Positions 1-7,840 of a stretch of 27,850 nt of DNA are shown one piece after another; the stretch's first letter is position 1, and every line of letters starts with the position of its first letter. Under the pieces are notes generated by a model, which was given only the letters and a program-made list of their open reading frames with translations, searched no databases and was not told the DNA's origin. Location of the stretch: assembly GCA_900323505.1 (NCBI GenBank), contig OOIN01000023.1, forward strand, positions 1 through 27,850, given 5' to 3'. A program made the position numbers and the translations under genes. The stretch comes from Ustilago trichophora (Eukaryota; Basidiomycota; Ustilaginomycetes; Ustilaginales; Ustilaginaceae).

Positions 1-121
1 ACCCTAACCCTAACCCTAACCCTAACCCTAACCCTAACCCTAACCCTAACCCTAACCCTAACCCTAACCCTAACCCTAACCCTAACCCTAACCCTAACCC
101 TAACCCTAACCCTAACCCTAA
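1..121 (+). repeat. Telomere, (CCCTAA)n
   Basis: Twenty perfect tandem CCCTAA units begin at the first base, so the + strand is the C-rich strand and the chromosome end lies to the left. The array stops abruptly and unique or degenerate sequence follows with no variant telomere units between. This is the TTAGGG-type telomere used by Ustilago and most filamentous fungi. Confidence 0.98.
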
Positions 122-1000
122 TGTGCCGAGATGGCTCGGATGGCCTCTGATGAGCTGAGATGGCCTGTCACCATGCATAGACACTGTGTATCTGGTGTGG
201 TACACCTGCTGGAAGCTGTACCGACCTGTTTGCCACGCTTGGCGGTGTCATTTGCGTGTTTGCGTGTTGGATCGATGGGAGACGATGACCTCTTTCTGGC
301 ATGTTGGAGCACTGCAACACCTGGATCACCCTTGTCCTGACCTGGAAGCATGCTGGGAACCGTCTCTCTGGACGCCTGCCATGGTTACCGAGCCTTTGCG
401 TGTTTCTGTCGGGATCGTTTTGACAAGTCGAGATGGCTCCGATGGCCTCCGATGAGCCCCAACAGCCTGCTAGAATGCGTGGATGATGTGTATATGCTGT
501 TCTTTACTTGCAATGAGCAGTACAGACCTGCTGGACACCCTGATCAAGCACTTTGCATGGTCGGTTGCGTGTTTGCGTGTTGGATCGATGGGAGACGATG
601 GCCCCTTTTTGGTGGATGGGAGCACCGCAACACCTTGATCCATGTCCTCCTCACCCTGGAGCATGCGTAGAACAGTCTGGATGGATGCCTGGGATGATTA
701 CGGTGAGCTTGCGTGTTTGCGTGTTGGCTGTGTCGATGATCAAGTCGATGGGAATGTGTCGAGATGGTTGCCATGCCCTCTGATGATCACTGACAATGCT
801 GGCAGACACTGTCCATGAGCTGTCGACACCCGTTTCCAGCACCGATGGTCTCCTATGCCTTGTTGTTTGCGTGTTTGCGTGTTGGATCTTCCGAGATGTC
901 CATGTTGTGTACTGGCCCTTGCGTGTTGGCTGTGTCGATGATCGAGTTGATGGGAATGTGTCGAGATGGTTGCCATGCTTGCGTGTTTGCAGAAGATGCT
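122..1000. repeat. Telomere-proximal TG-rich degenerate repeats
   Basis: No gene is visible here. The + strand is T- and G-rich. A core motif (TTTGCGTGTTTGCGTGTTGG) recurs near 250-270, 564-582, 709-726 and 865-885, usually followed by GATCGATGGGAGACGATG or by a TGTCGATGATCAAGTCGATG variant. A second motif, GTCGAGATGGTTGCCATG, recurs near 760 and 960. The short ORFs on both strands read through the repeats and have no family resemblance. This looks like subtelomeric filler generated by repeat slippage and recombination. Confidence 0.8.
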
Positions 1001-1510
1001 GGAAGCCTGTGGAATGTACTGGAGGCTTGTGGAACTATGGATGTAGATGTGCTGGAATCTGTTAGAGTCTTTGGGATTGTTCCGGAACCTTCTGGAATCT
1101 TGGAGAAGTGGGGCTGTGCACAAGAGAACATTCTAGAAGCTTGTAGAATCTAACAGAATTTGCTGAGAACTTGCACAGCCTGTTGGAACTTTGAGGAAGT
1201 GTGGCTGTGCATGTGGCTCAGCAGTATGAACTTGCTGGAAGCTGGTAGAAGCCTACAGAACCTGGTGGAATGTTGTGGAATGTACCAGAAAGCTGTGGGA
1301 GCATGACTGTGTATGTGGCTGTGCACAATGGAAGTTGCTGGAAGCTGATAGAAGCTTGTGGAATCTGCCGGAAGCTCATGGAATCTGCTAGAATCTTGTG
1401 GAAATGTGGCTGTGCTTGTGGCTGTGCTTGTGGCTGTGCAATGGAAACAGCTGGAATCTTCTGGATGCAGATGCTGGAACCTTCTACAAGCTTCTGCATG
1501 GTTCCAACAT
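1000..1510. repeat. Degenerate TGGAA-type minisatellite
   Basis: The sequence is built from degenerate 12-15 bp units of the form TGGAA(G/T)CTTGTGGAA and CTGGAAGC. Interspersed TGTGGCTGTGC units form three near-perfect 12-bp copies at about 1405-1439. No convincing gene lies here; the ORFs on both strands are low-complexity translations of the repeat. Confidence 0.75.
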
Positions 1511-1551
1511 GGCCAGCAAAGTGAAATTAGGTGGCAAATGTCCAGCCCCTT

Positions 1552-1984
1552 GAAGGTATATATATGACCCTTCCACCCTGACTTCCTAGCCTTTCCCTTG
1601 TTGCTTTTTCAGCATTTGTGTGTGACTGTGTGCCTGAGAGTGTGCCTCAAGAAGTTTCCAGGTAAGTCAACGTGTTATAAGGTGTACTGGTGCTGTCTCT
1701 TGACTTAGGTGACTAGTCCCTATACAGAGCTCCTGCCCAGACCCTTGTCTCCTGCATAGTTCCCTGTTAGTTGTGGCTTGGCCAACTACAATTGACAGTG
1801 GAACTTGGAGATCACCTTCTGGTGTAACACTCAAGAAGTTGACAACAGCCTCAACAAATATTCCAAGAAAGCAAGCAAAGAAAGGACTTCAAGAGACAAC
1901 CAACATCAAGAACAACCCAAGTAAGCGGAAGAACCAACAACCACCAAGACAGGACAGGAATTGCAAGAACCAACAACCATCACG
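1552..1984 (+). promoter_or_regulatory. Putative promoter and leader of dioxygenase copy A
   Basis: A TATA-like box (GGTATATATATGACC) lies at about 1556-1566, roughly 420 bases before the ATG at 1985. The leader is A/C-rich towards the ATG, as fungal 5' leaders often are. A consensus donor, CCAG|GTAAGT, at 1662 with possible acceptors at 1708 or in the 1720-1740 region suggests a 5'-UTR intron. The acceptor choice is uncertain and no strong branch site stands out. Confidence 0.4.
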
Positions 1985-2905
1985 ATGCCAACCAACAAGC
2001 AGAAGGCGCACAACAAGAGGCTCAAGGATCAGCGGGCTAGGATCAATGCAGCAAAGGAGTACCCGGACACACTGTACTTGGAGAAGGTGGGGGAGCAGGA
2101 GGAGTACCATCTAGTGGGACAGCCACATGCGGTGGAGGGAATGGCTGAGCCAGTCAAGGTCAACCTGACCCTTCTGGATGCAGAGACAGAGGAGCCCATC
2201 TTTCAACGTATCAGTCCAACATCACTTGACAAGCAGCTGGCAGCCAACAAATCGGCAAAGGAGGGGTTGGAGCTCTATGAGCGTGCTCAGACCCACCATA
2301 GGGAGGACCAATCTAGAGGCCACATGCATCTTGGCTTCTGGAGTGAGATGGGCAATCCCAAATACAACATGAGTCGTCACACCACCCACAACCAGCATGC
2401 TCTGCCACTCCTCAACTGGGCTCGGAAACACTCTGATCTCTACCTCAGTACCCTCTACCCTCTCATTCATGAAGACTGGCAAGCACACCTTGACACAAGG
2501 AAGGATTCCATGGCCTGGCTCAGGGACTTTATGCAGGATCAGGTGGCGGTCCTGCCTGACTGGTGGTCTACCTGCACCTTCTTCAACACCACCACTCCAG
2601 GTGTCCACCAGGATCAAAAGGATCAGATCCCTTCTTTCCTCTTCAACTTTGGTGCTCCCACCATTGTCAGGCTCAGAGACTATGGAGTGGACATTCAGCT
2701 GGACCATTTGGATGTGGTGATCTTCAACACCAGCAACTTCCACTCCACCTACTCTCCTGACCAGGATCTGCAAGGCAGGTGGGCCTTCTCTGCCTTCATG
2801 AGGAAGGTGTTCTATGAGAAGCAGCCTCCCCACAACCTTTCCCAGGCTAGGATTGACAGTGAGGTAGAAGAACCCACATGGAGGATCAGGGGTGCTAATG
2901 TGTAG
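1985..2905 (+). CDS. TET/JBP-like 2OG-Fe(II) dioxygenase, subtelomeric copy A (306 aa)
   Basis: Single-exon ORF. The ATG at 1985 is preferred over an in-frame TTG at 1961. The first 25 residues are basic and lysine-rich. A region shared with copies B and C follows (residues ~62-100, with a (F/L)QR(I/F)xP block), then HLGFW at ~115 and a helical LLNWARKHSDLY segment. The C-terminal third is a double-stranded beta-helix: iron ligands H208 and D210 (HQD), distal H253 (NFHST) and the 2OG-binding R265 (GRWAFSAFMR). All catalytic residues are present, so the enzyme should be competent. Such enzymes use Fe(II), 2-oxoglutarate and O2 to oxidise a substrate. The pattern HxD / FLFNFG / YGVDI / DVVIFN / H / R resembles the TET/JBP-type fungal group, which acts on nucleic-acid bases, but the substrate is inference. 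It faces copy B across a hairpin-rich spacer. It has only 10 CpGs in 921 bases. Confidence 0.75.
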   Translation: MPTNKQKAHNKRLKDQRARINAAKEYPDTLYLEKVGEQEEYHLVGQPHAVEGMAEPVKVNLTLLDAETEEPIFQRISPTSLDKQLAANKSAKEGLELYERAQTHHREDQSRGHMHLGFWSEMGNPKYNMSRHTTHNQHALPLLNWARKHSDLYLSTLYPLIHEDWQAHLDTRKDSMAWLRDFMQDQVAVLPDWWSTCTFFNTTTPGVHQDQKDQIPSFLFNFGAPTIVRLRDYGVDIQLDHLDVVIFNTSNFHSTYSPDQDLQGRWAFSAFMRKVFYEKQPPHNLSQARIDSEVEEPTWRIRGANV

Positions 2906-3316
2906 TCAATGGAAAGATCTAGTGTATGTAGCAATCAGCTTCTCTGATACAGACAGGTGACAGCATGCAGCAATTTTGCAGCCTTCATTTTGGATAGAGA
3001 TATTGAGATGCTGAGTTCAACAGGTAATCATGAAGAAACTTGCTGGTTTGGTGAAGGACCTTAAGCTGCAGGTTACGTTTTACCACAGCAGATGGATACA
3101 TGTAGGTCCACAGCAGCTGGTACATCTCCCTGTACCCTTGCAATTCATCTCCTGAAGACTTAGTGGTCTGACCTGGTATATACATGATCAATCCAGCATG
3201 TGGGATGCCAATACCAACATGCTATCATCATTCTGATGTACAAGGAGGCTGGAGAGACTAGTGCCAAGCATCATACTCTTTACAGACCTCAAAACGGTGA
3301 AGAGTTGACCAACTTC

Positions 3317-3369
3317 ACTATAGCATTGGTATAAGTGCCAGTATATGCAAGTTATACCAATGCTATAGT
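3317..3369. repeat. Hairpin 1 (18-bp perfect stem, 17-nt loop)
   Basis: Arms 3317-3334 and 3352-3369 (ACTATAGCATTGGTATAA and its reverse complement) are perfectly complementary. The 17-base loop contains GTATATGC. It belongs to the same family as hairpins 2 and 3. Confidence 0.9.
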
Positions 3370-3634
3370 ACAACACCTCAAAACGGAAGATATCCTCCAT
3401 GCTAAGGAGTGTTCTGACATCCTGGCGTCCCAGTGCAACTTCCTTCATGCTCAGATCTAGGATCAGACTTCATCTGAGTTTGCCAGTGCTGACTGGCTTT
3501 ATATACTGGGACACCCTAGACATGCAGTGTAGGTGAAAAGCTTTGATTGATTGATTCAAGGATGTAGGAATCTGCTCCACCCTCTCACAAGTACAGCACA
3601 GCTTGGAGCAACCAAAACAAGCACATACTGAGGT

Positions 3635-3697
3635 ACTTTACTATAGCATTGGTATAAGTGTCCATATACATGAGTTATACCAATGCTATAGTAAAGT
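3635..3697. repeat. Hairpin 2 (23-bp perfect stem, 17-nt loop)
   Basis: Arms 3635-3657 and 3675-3697 are perfectly complementary over 23 bases. The core is the same as hairpin 1, extended by ACTTT. The loop is again 17 bases and AT-rich (CATATAC). Confidence 0.92.
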
Positions 3698-3947
3698 GCC
3701 TAGAAACAGGTGGTATCTCCCACGCTAAGGAGTGTTTTGGCATCCTCTCATCCCAGTGCAACTTCCTACATGCTTCAGGTCTCAATCCACCTTTATATAC
3801 TACTACCGGTGGCTGAGGTGGAGGAGCTTGAGATGACGCCTGGACCATCATCACCTTGGATCCAGGATCTGGGCTTACAGGAAGTAGCACCAGCTCATCA
3901 GGAGTATGCTGCAAACTGGAGCACTCAAAACGGTCAAGAAACCAGCA

Positions 3948-4010
3948 ACTTTACTATAGCATTGGTATAAGTGTCCATATATGCAAGTCATACCAATGCT
4001 ATAGTGAAGT
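3948..4010. repeat. Hairpin 3 (21/23-bp stem, 17-nt loop)
   Basis: Arms 3948-3970 and 3988-4010 pair at 21 of 23 positions, with a 17-base loop containing CATATATGC. It lies 313 bases after hairpin 2, which lies 323 bases after hairpin 1. This is the third unit of the tandem array. Confidence 0.9.
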
Positions 4011-4274
4011 ACCTCAAAATGGATGATATCTTCTATGCTGAGGGGTGTTCTATGATTCTCTGGACCAGACCCAGCTTCCTATACCTATTTCAGGCCTGTC
4101 AGAGCACATCTCTGGCTTGGCCTCTGCCAGGCTGATGTATATAGAAGAGTGCTTTGATGTCTGACAGCAGCCAGACATGCTGGCTCTACAATATTCTGCT
4201 CTTGACCTTCCTGAGCTCCAGGAGAGTGTCACCATATCAATAGCTCTTCACAATTGCCAGTCAGTGCAGAGCTA

Positions 4275-4325
4275 GGTTCACATGGCTATAAGGTCACCTG
4301 TATACTCTCTTAGAGCCATGTGACC
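4275..4325. repeat. Hairpin 4 (imperfect)
   Basis: Arms about 4275-4292 and 4309-4325 contain TCACATGGCTxTAAG and its reverse complement with small mismatches. It is a diverged member of the family formed by hairpins 5 and 6. Confidence 0.7.
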
Positions 4326-4360
4326 AAATCTCGGCAATGGCTTTTGCAAGCACACAGCTC

Positions 4361-4647
4361 TGATGCTCATGACAATCCTGACATCCAAGAGATGGTCAAG
4401 AGCCAAATATCACACAATGTGCTGTTGATATGATGCTGCAATGGTCACATGGCTGTAAGGAAGTATATAGGTGACCTTACAGCCATGTGACCATTGCAGC
4501 ATCATGGCTTGTCCAAACCCACATCTCTGATGCTCATGACACTCCTGACATCCAAGAGATGGTCAAGAGCCAAATATCACACTTGATGCTCTTGATATGA
4601 TGCTTCCATGGTCACATGGCTGTAAGGAAGTATATAGGTGACCTTAC
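4361..4647 (+). repeat. Direct repeat, two ~117-bp copies at 168-bp spacing
   Basis: Copy 1 begins at 4361 and copy 2 at 4529, both with TGATGCTCATGACA. Each continues through ATCCAAGAGATGGTCAAGAG and ends with the left half of a hairpin and TATATAGGTGACC. The copies differ at only a few positions, so the duplication is recent or is kept alike by gene conversion. Confidence 0.85.
4431..4504. repeat. Hairpin 5 (30-bp perfect stem, 14-nt loop)
   Basis: Arms 4431-4460 and 4475-4504 are perfectly complementary over 30 bases. The 14-base loop is AAGTATATAGGTGA, so a TATA-like box sits at the tip. Confidence 0.93.
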
Positions 4648-4661
4648 AGCCATGTGAGCAT
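4608..4661. repeat. Hairpin 6 (19/20-bp stem, 14-nt loop)
   Basis: Arms 4608-4627 and 4642-4661 pair with one mismatch. The loop is identical to that of hairpin 5, including TATATAGG. It is the second copy within the 168-bp direct repeat. Confidence 0.88.
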
Positions 4662-5133
4662 AGCTCTACGGTGACTGGCAATTGTGAAGAGCTATTGATA
4701 TGGTGACACTCTCCTGGAGCTCAGGAAGGTCATGAGCAATTGATTGTAGAGCCAGCATGTCTGGTTGCTGAGATACAGGGACATGGCTGTAAAGCAATGT
4801 ATATAAACCCTTTGGGTGCTTGGAGTGAAAAACTCAAGTTGTGGCATCTTTTGAGTGCAGAGACCTGAGGAACGCAAACATGATTGAATTAATTGATGAT
4901 TTTGGGGGACCCAGCTTAACAGGAGATGGGAATTGATTACAAATTATTTCCAATTTGCACAGAGCAGCCAAGCAGGCCCGAAGCTCCCAGCCAGGAAACA
5001 CGAGAATCTTTTTGGTGGAGAGCAAATTTTTTCAAGTCGAAAGGAAATCTGGGGGTCAAAGCTGAATTTCAGAGTGGAGGCCAAAATCCCCCCCAACTGG
5101 ATGGAACGAGACCTCCTGCCAAATGGCTGGAAG

Positions 5134-6159
5134 TCACGATGATCCTCCTTTTGACTGATACCCAAAGATGCTATCGAGCCTCCATTCTGCTACCTTGCAC
5201 ACTGTTTCTCTATGATAGATGGCATCTCGAAAGAATCCACTGAATGCCCACCTGTTTGCAGCAGCAGAGTGTCCAGGAGGAACGAAGGGTCTGGTCCTGT
5301 GGTAAAAAGATCGAGAGTTGAGGATGACCAAGTCCATAGGTTCGACAAGGATCTTGACTGAGAACTCTGGTAACTCGATCCAAGCAGCTTTTCCAAAGTT
5401 GAATAAGAAGGATGGAATGCAGTCATCATTGTCGAGATGGATGCCACCTGCAAAGTTCGAGAAGAAGGCTACAGTAGTCCACCAGGGATGGAGAAGCTCG
5501 ATGCTTTTGGAACCAAAGATGGATGCTAGCCACTTTCTGCCTTTGGATCGAGATGAAATGTTGCTCCTGAAGCTGGGATGGATCAAAGGTTGTGCAGTTC
5601 TCATCACCAGGTCTGTGTGCATCCTTGCCCAGAAGAGAAGATCGAGTGCTTCAGGTTTGTATTGAGGGTCAGTGGTCTCCTTGGTGAAGTCCAGAGTCTG
5701 TTTGCCTCGAGAGTGCCAGATTCCTAGGTGATGCTCGATGACTTTTCTCTTGGTGAGCTTGATCTTGAGCTTCTGTGTGCTGATTGTCGAGATGGGGATG
5801 GGTTTCTTTGCCAGATATTGATCATAAAGGTGCTTGCCTATGAGGGAACTCTTCTTGGCTTCGAGAAACTTGGCATAGCTGGTGGGTGCAATCCTCTGGA
5901 GCACGATCTCTTTGGTGTCTCTGTCTGCTAGAGTAAGGTTGGGTCGAGTTGAATGGCTGCTGCTGCCTTCTGCTAGTGCTTTGCACTCGATAAGATCAAA
6001 CTGGCTGAGGTCTGTGTGCCTTTTGATATGATGTTGTCGAGACAGATCAATGTGGGTAGATTCTTCCTGGGAGTCTCGATAGCTCTGCCTCCTGCAGGCA
6101 TCTCTCTCTGCATTCCTCTTCCTCTTTCGATCCAAAGCTGCTTCACCCTTGGCTGGCAT
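5134..6159 (-). CDS. TET/JBP-like 2OG-Fe(II) dioxygenase, subtelomeric copy B (341 aa)
   Basis: Single-exon ORF. I use the ATG at 6159 rather than an in-frame TTG ten codons upstream. The N-terminus is very basic (LDRKRKRNAER at ~9-19), possibly a nuclear signal or nucleic-acid contact. Blocks shared with copies A and C: VLQRIAPTS at ~86, HLGIW at ~144, LLFWARMHTDL at ~173, WWTTVAFFSNFAGG at ~226. The double-stranded beta-helix keeps H241 and D243 (HLD), distal H287 (FYHRT) and R303 (NRWAFSGFFR). The predicted activity is Fe(II)/2-oxoglutarate-dependent oxidation; a nucleic-acid substrate is inferred from the TET/JBP-like pattern. It is closer to copy A than to copy C. Base use is odd: all 22 CpGs in the gene lie in TCGA (19) or ACGA (3), unlike copy A, which has no TCGA. 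It reads towards the telomere and converges on copy A. Confidence 0.75.
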   Translation of the reverse strand: MPAKGEAALDRKRKRNAERDACRRQSYRDSQEESTHIDLSRQHHIKRHTDLSQFDLIECKALAEGSSSHSTRPNLTLADRDTKEIVLQRIAPTSYAKFLEAKKSSLIGKHLYDQYLAKKPIPISTISTQKLKIKLTKRKVIEHHLGIWHSRGKQTLDFTKETTDPQYKPEALDLLFWARMHTDLVMRTAQPLIHPSFRSNISSRSKGRKWLASIFGSKSIELLHPWWTTVAFFSNFAGGIHLDNDDCIPSFLFNFGKAAWIELPEFSVKILVEPMDLVILNSRSFYHRTRPFVPPGHSAAANRWAFSGFFRDAIYHRETVCKVAEWRLDSIFGYQSKGGSS

Positions 6160-6264
6160 GGCTGGAATGGATGATTGGATTGCTGGCAAGTGGATATGGA
6201 ACGATGATGGATGATTCTATGGTGGAGCTGGTGTCTACTGGTTGAATCTTTCTCGAGAGCCCAG

Positions 6265-6430
6265 CCTGGAGGGGGACTTGTCTCTTTCAGCCATTTTTGC
6301 TTCGACAAACAGGCAAGTCCCCCTCTGTGCTCACCAGCCAAAATTCATTGCCTGATTCTCGAAAGCAATTTTGGCTGGGGGACTTGTCATTCTGGACTCT
6401 TTTTTACAGCTCCAGAGGCAAGTCCCCCAG
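6265..6430. repeat. Cluster of nested inverted repeats with GGGGGACTTG arms
   Basis: GAGGGGGACTTG (6269-6280) pairs perfectly with CAAGTCCCCCTC (6314-6325). CCAGCCAAAATT (6335-6346) pairs perfectly with AATTTTGGCTGG (6367-6378). A further GGGGACTTG (about 6378-6386) faces CAAGTCCCC (about 6419-6427). The cluster spans the 3' end of copy C and the region upstream of copy B, so it could act as a terminator or 3'-end hairpin for one or a promoter element for the other. Confidence 0.75.
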
Positions 6431-7829
6431 CCTCACCGCACTGCTCCACCCTGCGCTTCTTTGATGCTGCTTGCCGCTCTGCCTCTTGCTCCTCCTCTGC
6501 CTTCCTTGCGTAGTATGTATGGTTGTGCTTCTTTGGCTCTCTCTGTTGCTGAAGCCCTTTGCGGAAGAAGCAGCTGATGGCCATGCGCTCTCCAGGGTCT
6601 GATCTTGCCTTTACATGAGCTGGGTGTTGGACGGTGAGGTGTTCCACGCTGTTGGAAAGGAACATGACGATGTCTTGTGGTTGCAGCTCCACTGCTATGC
6701 CATACTCTGGCAGCTGCAAGAGAGCATGTTGTCCGAGGTTGACCAGGATAGACACGTCTGCATCCTTCACGTCTTTGTGCACATTGCTGGAGAAGCCAAG
6801 GAATGGTGAGATGGTGGAGTACAGCGGGTGGCAGTACCGGTCCAGGTCATCCACTTGCTTCTCTGCCCAAGGGAAGTGGACATCCATGCGCTCTTGAAGC
6901 TCTGACCTGAAGGTATCACAGAGACCAGAGTGGCCATTCTTGATGATGGGGAGAACAAACTTGCGGGTGAACTCTTTGAACCAGATGCAGAACTCCGCCA
7001 CAGCTTGCCTGCCTTCCTCCCTGCCTGGCTGCTGAGTCTCTTCCAATAGAGTCAAGCTGACCATCATCTTGTCGTACCAGATGCCAAAGTGGTAGTGTGG
7101 AAAGTGCTGCTGCTGATCCACTGTCTGCCGAGTGTCTGCCTTGTGTTTCTTGCACTTGGCTGTCTCCATGACCTTGCGGAACAAGGTGGCACCTTTGCTA
7201 TAGCTCTTGGTCATGCTGGAGGCAGCAGACTCAGTGGCCGGACAGAAGCGCTGGAGGAAGACATTCCCGGTCTTGCTGTCCTGGAGGCTGATGTTGTGGG
7301 TGTAGACTGTGTTCTTGCAGTCATCAAAAGAGGTGATGGCCTGGCCGGTGATGATGGGCAAGGTCCAAGAGCACTTTGCCTGCCGATCCTTCTCCATTAC
7401 CTTGTACTGTTTGTCAAGGGTGTACGTCTTGGCATTGATGGACGCAAGGCTGTACTGCAGCCTCTTGATGCGCTTCTGATCTGCTTGAGAAGTGCCGCCA
7501 GGTACAGGTATGTATGTCATTGTGGTGTGATGTACCATGGGAAGTGTGATCCAACTCAAAGAGACGTGTCCAGTTTGGATTTTGATCCATCTCTTTGAGA
7601 CATGTCCAGTTTGGATTTTGATCCATCTCTTTGAGACGTGTCCAGTTTGGATTTTGATCCGTCTCTTTGAGACGGACTGATTTTGAATTTTCATCCATCT
7701 CTTTGAGACTGACTGATTCTTGGAATTTGCGCGTCTCTTTGAGATGGACCAATTTCTGAAATTTGCGCGTCTCTTTGAGATGGACTCATTCAACCTCATT
7801 GACGCGTCAGGCCTCCACTTTGTCTGCAT
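6387..7829 (-). CDS. TET/JBP-like 2OG-Fe(II) dioxygenase copy C; possible 3' part of a helicase fusion (480 aa if separate)
   Basis: Possible ATGs are at 7829 (480 aa), 7799, 7538 (383 aa) and 7520; the last two lie after the repeat block. Numbering from 7829: six 12-residue repeats (consensus SVSKRWIKIQTG) at ~16-87, then a conserved core starting near TYIPVPGG. Blocks shared with A and B: VFLQRFCPAT at ~190 and HFGIW at ~247. The beta-helix keeps H351 and D353 (HKD), distal H397 (VEHLT) and R415 (ERMAISCFFR). The C-terminus is Lys/Glu-rich with a KKRR nuclear-type signal. All catalytic residues are intact. The first ATG is only 61 bases past the helicase stop and no clear TATA lies between. 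Exon joining 7953 to 7840 would fuse it in frame to the helicase; in that model the coding part is 6387-7840. An AATAAA-like sequence in the gap favours the separate-gene view. It is the most diverged of the three copies. Confidence 0.7.
   Translation of the reverse strand: MQTKWRPDASMRLNESISKRRANFRNWSISKRRANSKNQSVSKRWMKIQNQSVSKRRIKIQTGHVSKRWIKIQTGHVSKRWIKIQTGHVSLSWITLPMVHHTTMTYIPVPGGTSQADQKRIKRLQYSLASINAKTYTLDKQYKVMEKDRQAKCSWTLPIITGQAITSFDDCKNTVYTHNISLQDSKTGNVFLQRFCPATESAASSMTKSYSKGATLFRKVMETAKCKKHKADTRQTVDQQQHFPHYHFGIWYDKMMVSLTLLEETQQPGREEGRQAVAEFCIWFKEFTRKFVLPIIKNGHSGLCDTFRSELQERMDVHFPWAEKQVDDLDRYCHPLYSTISPFLGFSSNVHKDVKDADVSILVNLGQHALLQLPEYGIAVELQPQDIVMFLSNSVEHLTVQHPAHVKARSDPGERMAISCFFRKGLQQQREPKKHNHTYYARKAEEEQEAERQAASKKRRVEQCGEAGGLASGAVKKSPE
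7569..7784 (-). repeat. 36-bp coding minisatellite (six units)
   Basis: Six head-to-tail 36-bp units, plus a decayed seventh towards 7550, encode a 12-residue repeat, (S/H)(V/I)SKRWIKIQTG, in the copy C frame. The + strand core is CATCTCTTTGAGACGTGTCC. Units nearest the dioxygenase core are almost identical and those nearest the ORF start are more diverged. The unit length is a multiple of three, so copy-number change leaves the frame open. Shortest reading: a basic linker. Confidence 0.9.
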
Positions 7830-7840
7830 TTTCACAGACT

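Larger units (their letters stand above)
4171..4764. repeat. Long inverted repeat with a perfect 60-bp arm pair
   Basis: Left arm 4204-4263 and right arm 4672-4731 are perfect reverse complements over 60 bases. Outer blocks 4171-4190 and 4745-4764 pair over another perfect 20 bases, and weaker pairing continues inwards to about 4300/4640. The 408-base spacer between the 60-bp arms holds further hairpins and direct repeats. It could form a long foldback in RNA or a cruciform in DNA. I see no transposase gene or clear target-site duplication. Confidence 0.9.
2906..5133. repeat. Gene-poor hairpin and repeat array between convergent dioxygenase genes
   Basis: No convincing protein gene is present. 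The stretch carries three related ~315-bp units (about 3180-4080), each with a TATA-like box followed some 140-155 bases later by an 18-23 bp hairpin. The next block (about 4165-4780) is a foldback with two 168-bp direct repeats and three more hairpins. Short blocks such as CTCAAAACGG, CATGCTAAGGAGTGTT and CCCAGTGCAACTTCCT recur between units. From 4800 a TATATAAA box is followed by an ATG at 4880 that opens an 18-codon ORF only. CpG is very sparse. Confidence 0.8.

Noticed and set aside
1773..2114. ORF of 113 codons ahead of and overlapping copy A
   Set aside because: It is a basic, low-complexity translation of the leader and overlaps the real gene in another frame.
4880..5243. TATATAAA box at about 4799 followed by an ATG at 4880 and a 105-codon ORF at 4926
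   Set aside because: The ATG at 4880 gives only 18 codons. The longer ORF is low-quality sequence running antisense into the 3' end of dioxygenase copy B.
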